Shown in pieces: positions 40,049 to 40,297 of a stretch of DNA of 40,297 nucleotides. How positions within the stretch are numbered: the stretch's first letter is position 1; the number at the start of each line of letters is the position of its first letter. The notes beneath the pieces were generated by a model, which ran no database searches, was not told the DNA's origin, and saw only the letters and a program-made list of their open reading frames with translations. The stretch is from Actinomycetota bacterium (GTDB lineage: Bacteria; Actinomycetota; Actinomycetes; S36-B12): positions 1-40,297 of the forward strand of contig CANFQC010000021.1 of assembly GCA_947449035.1 (NCBI GenBank). The letters are read 5' to 3'. The translations under genes and the position numbers were made by a program.

Positions 40049-40054
40049 TAGGGT
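40049..40054 (+). promoter_or_regulatory. -10 element TAGGGT, leaderless type (EamA gene)
   Basis: TAGGGT is followed by six bases and the ATG at 40061. It diverges from the DUF3000 promoter with 43 bases between the -10 elements. Confidence 0.5.
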
Positions 40055-40060
40055 GTGGCC

Positions 40061-40297
40061 ATGGCTGCCGTTCTTGCGATCCTCTCGGCACTCATGTGGG
40101 GGACCGCAGACTTCCTGGGCGGTGTTACTGCCCGGCGGCGTTCCGCGGTCGCAATTTATCTCGGCTCACAGGCCTTCGGATTCGTTCTCCTGCTCACGGT
40201 TGCCCTCGTACGCGGGGATTGGCACGCTCCCTTGGGGTATGTGTGGTGGGGCATTGGCCTTGGCATCTCTGGCTTGGTCGCGATGATTGCCTTCTAC
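40061..40297 (+). CDS. EamA/DMT-family transporter, N-terminal part (3' truncated by window edge)
   Basis: The 79 visible codons run open to the last base. They encode three hydrophobic segments: AVLAILSALMWGTADFLGG, then after Arg-Arg-Arg a second (VAIYLGSQAFGFVLLLTVAL) and a third (YVWWGIGLGISGLVAMIAFY). The W-G-x-x-D-F helix-1 motif is typical of the EamA branch of the drug/metabolite transporter superfamily, which usually has ten helices. The substrate cannot be predicted. The start is fixed by the leaderless-type -10 element. The remainder lies outside the window. Confidence 0.8.
   Translation, partial: MAAVLAILSALMWGTADFLGGVTARRRSAVAIYLGSQAFGFVLLLTVALVRGDWHAPLGYVWWGIGLGISGLVAMIAFY

Noticed and set aside
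1-40297. Mobile element, prophage, CRISPR, tRNA/rRNA or biosynthetic cluster
   Set aside because: Every stretch is accounted for by housekeeping-type genes or short gaps; no transposase, integrase, attachment repeat, RNA gene fold or cluster enzyme was seen.

Overview
The window is chromosomal DNA from a GC-rich actinobacterium. The evidence is a set of actinobacterial families that rarely occur elsewhere (DUF3000, DUF3093, DUF3159, DUF3710, DUF4192, DUF4193, DUF4235, DUF5998, DUF7455, SepH), a SAM-IV riboswitch, frequent GTG starts, and gene order that recalls the sigA-dut-trkA-dxs region of Mycobacterium and the hrdB-parE-parC-dut-dxs region of Streptomyces (synteny from memory, not searched). 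Secreted proteins with a Trp/Cys-rich C-terminal tail hint at an uncultured aquatic or soil lineage, but the genus cannot be told.

Layout. 1-438: end of a DUF4192 gene. 439-3153: SAM-IV riboswitch followed by metY and metX, a sulfhydrylation route from homoserine towards methionine. 3214-8124: a secreted PKD-like protein, the principal sigma factor rpoD with a long Lys/Ala/Pro repeat tail, a secreted duplicated sensor-type protein and a secreted beta-propeller protein. 8147-16879: a methylmalonyl-CoA-decarboxylase-like crotonase, DUF7455, the topoisomerase IV pair parE and parC, a beta carbonic anhydrase, an FprA-type ferredoxin reductase and a sucrase/ferredoxin-like protein. 17008-21344: DUF5998, an alkaline-phosphatase-superfamily enzyme, SepH (cell division), an MFS exporter and a gamma carbonic anhydrase-like protein.

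21488-29793: the conserved block DUF4193, DUF4235, DUF3093, thioesterase, dut, DUF3710, OB-fold protein, DUF3159, two TrkA-type proteins, a KimA-like APC permease and a TrmA-family RNA methyltransferase. 29823-34783: acnA, a small unknown protein and dxs (isoprenoids). 34797-40297: a beta-oxidation operon (fadA then a FadJ-like protein) behind an operator-like dyad, an RNase D-like protein with DUF3000, and the start of an EamA transporter.

I see no phage, insertion sequence, CRISPR array, tRNA, rRNA or obvious new defence or biosynthetic system. The strongest non-gene signal is regulatory. Thirteen of 39 genes carry a TANNNT-like -10 element exactly six bases before their start codon, which predicts leaderless mRNAs. 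Two other genes, rpoD and the DUF4193 gene, share a different promoter (TTGGTY, 17 bases, CACAAT) and have stem-loop leaders. Other points for a second look are the broken or atypical start of sepH, the hairpins between the SAM-IV aptamer and metY, the fadA operator region, and a CRP-like site upstream of parE. No stretch over 300 bases lacks a gene.
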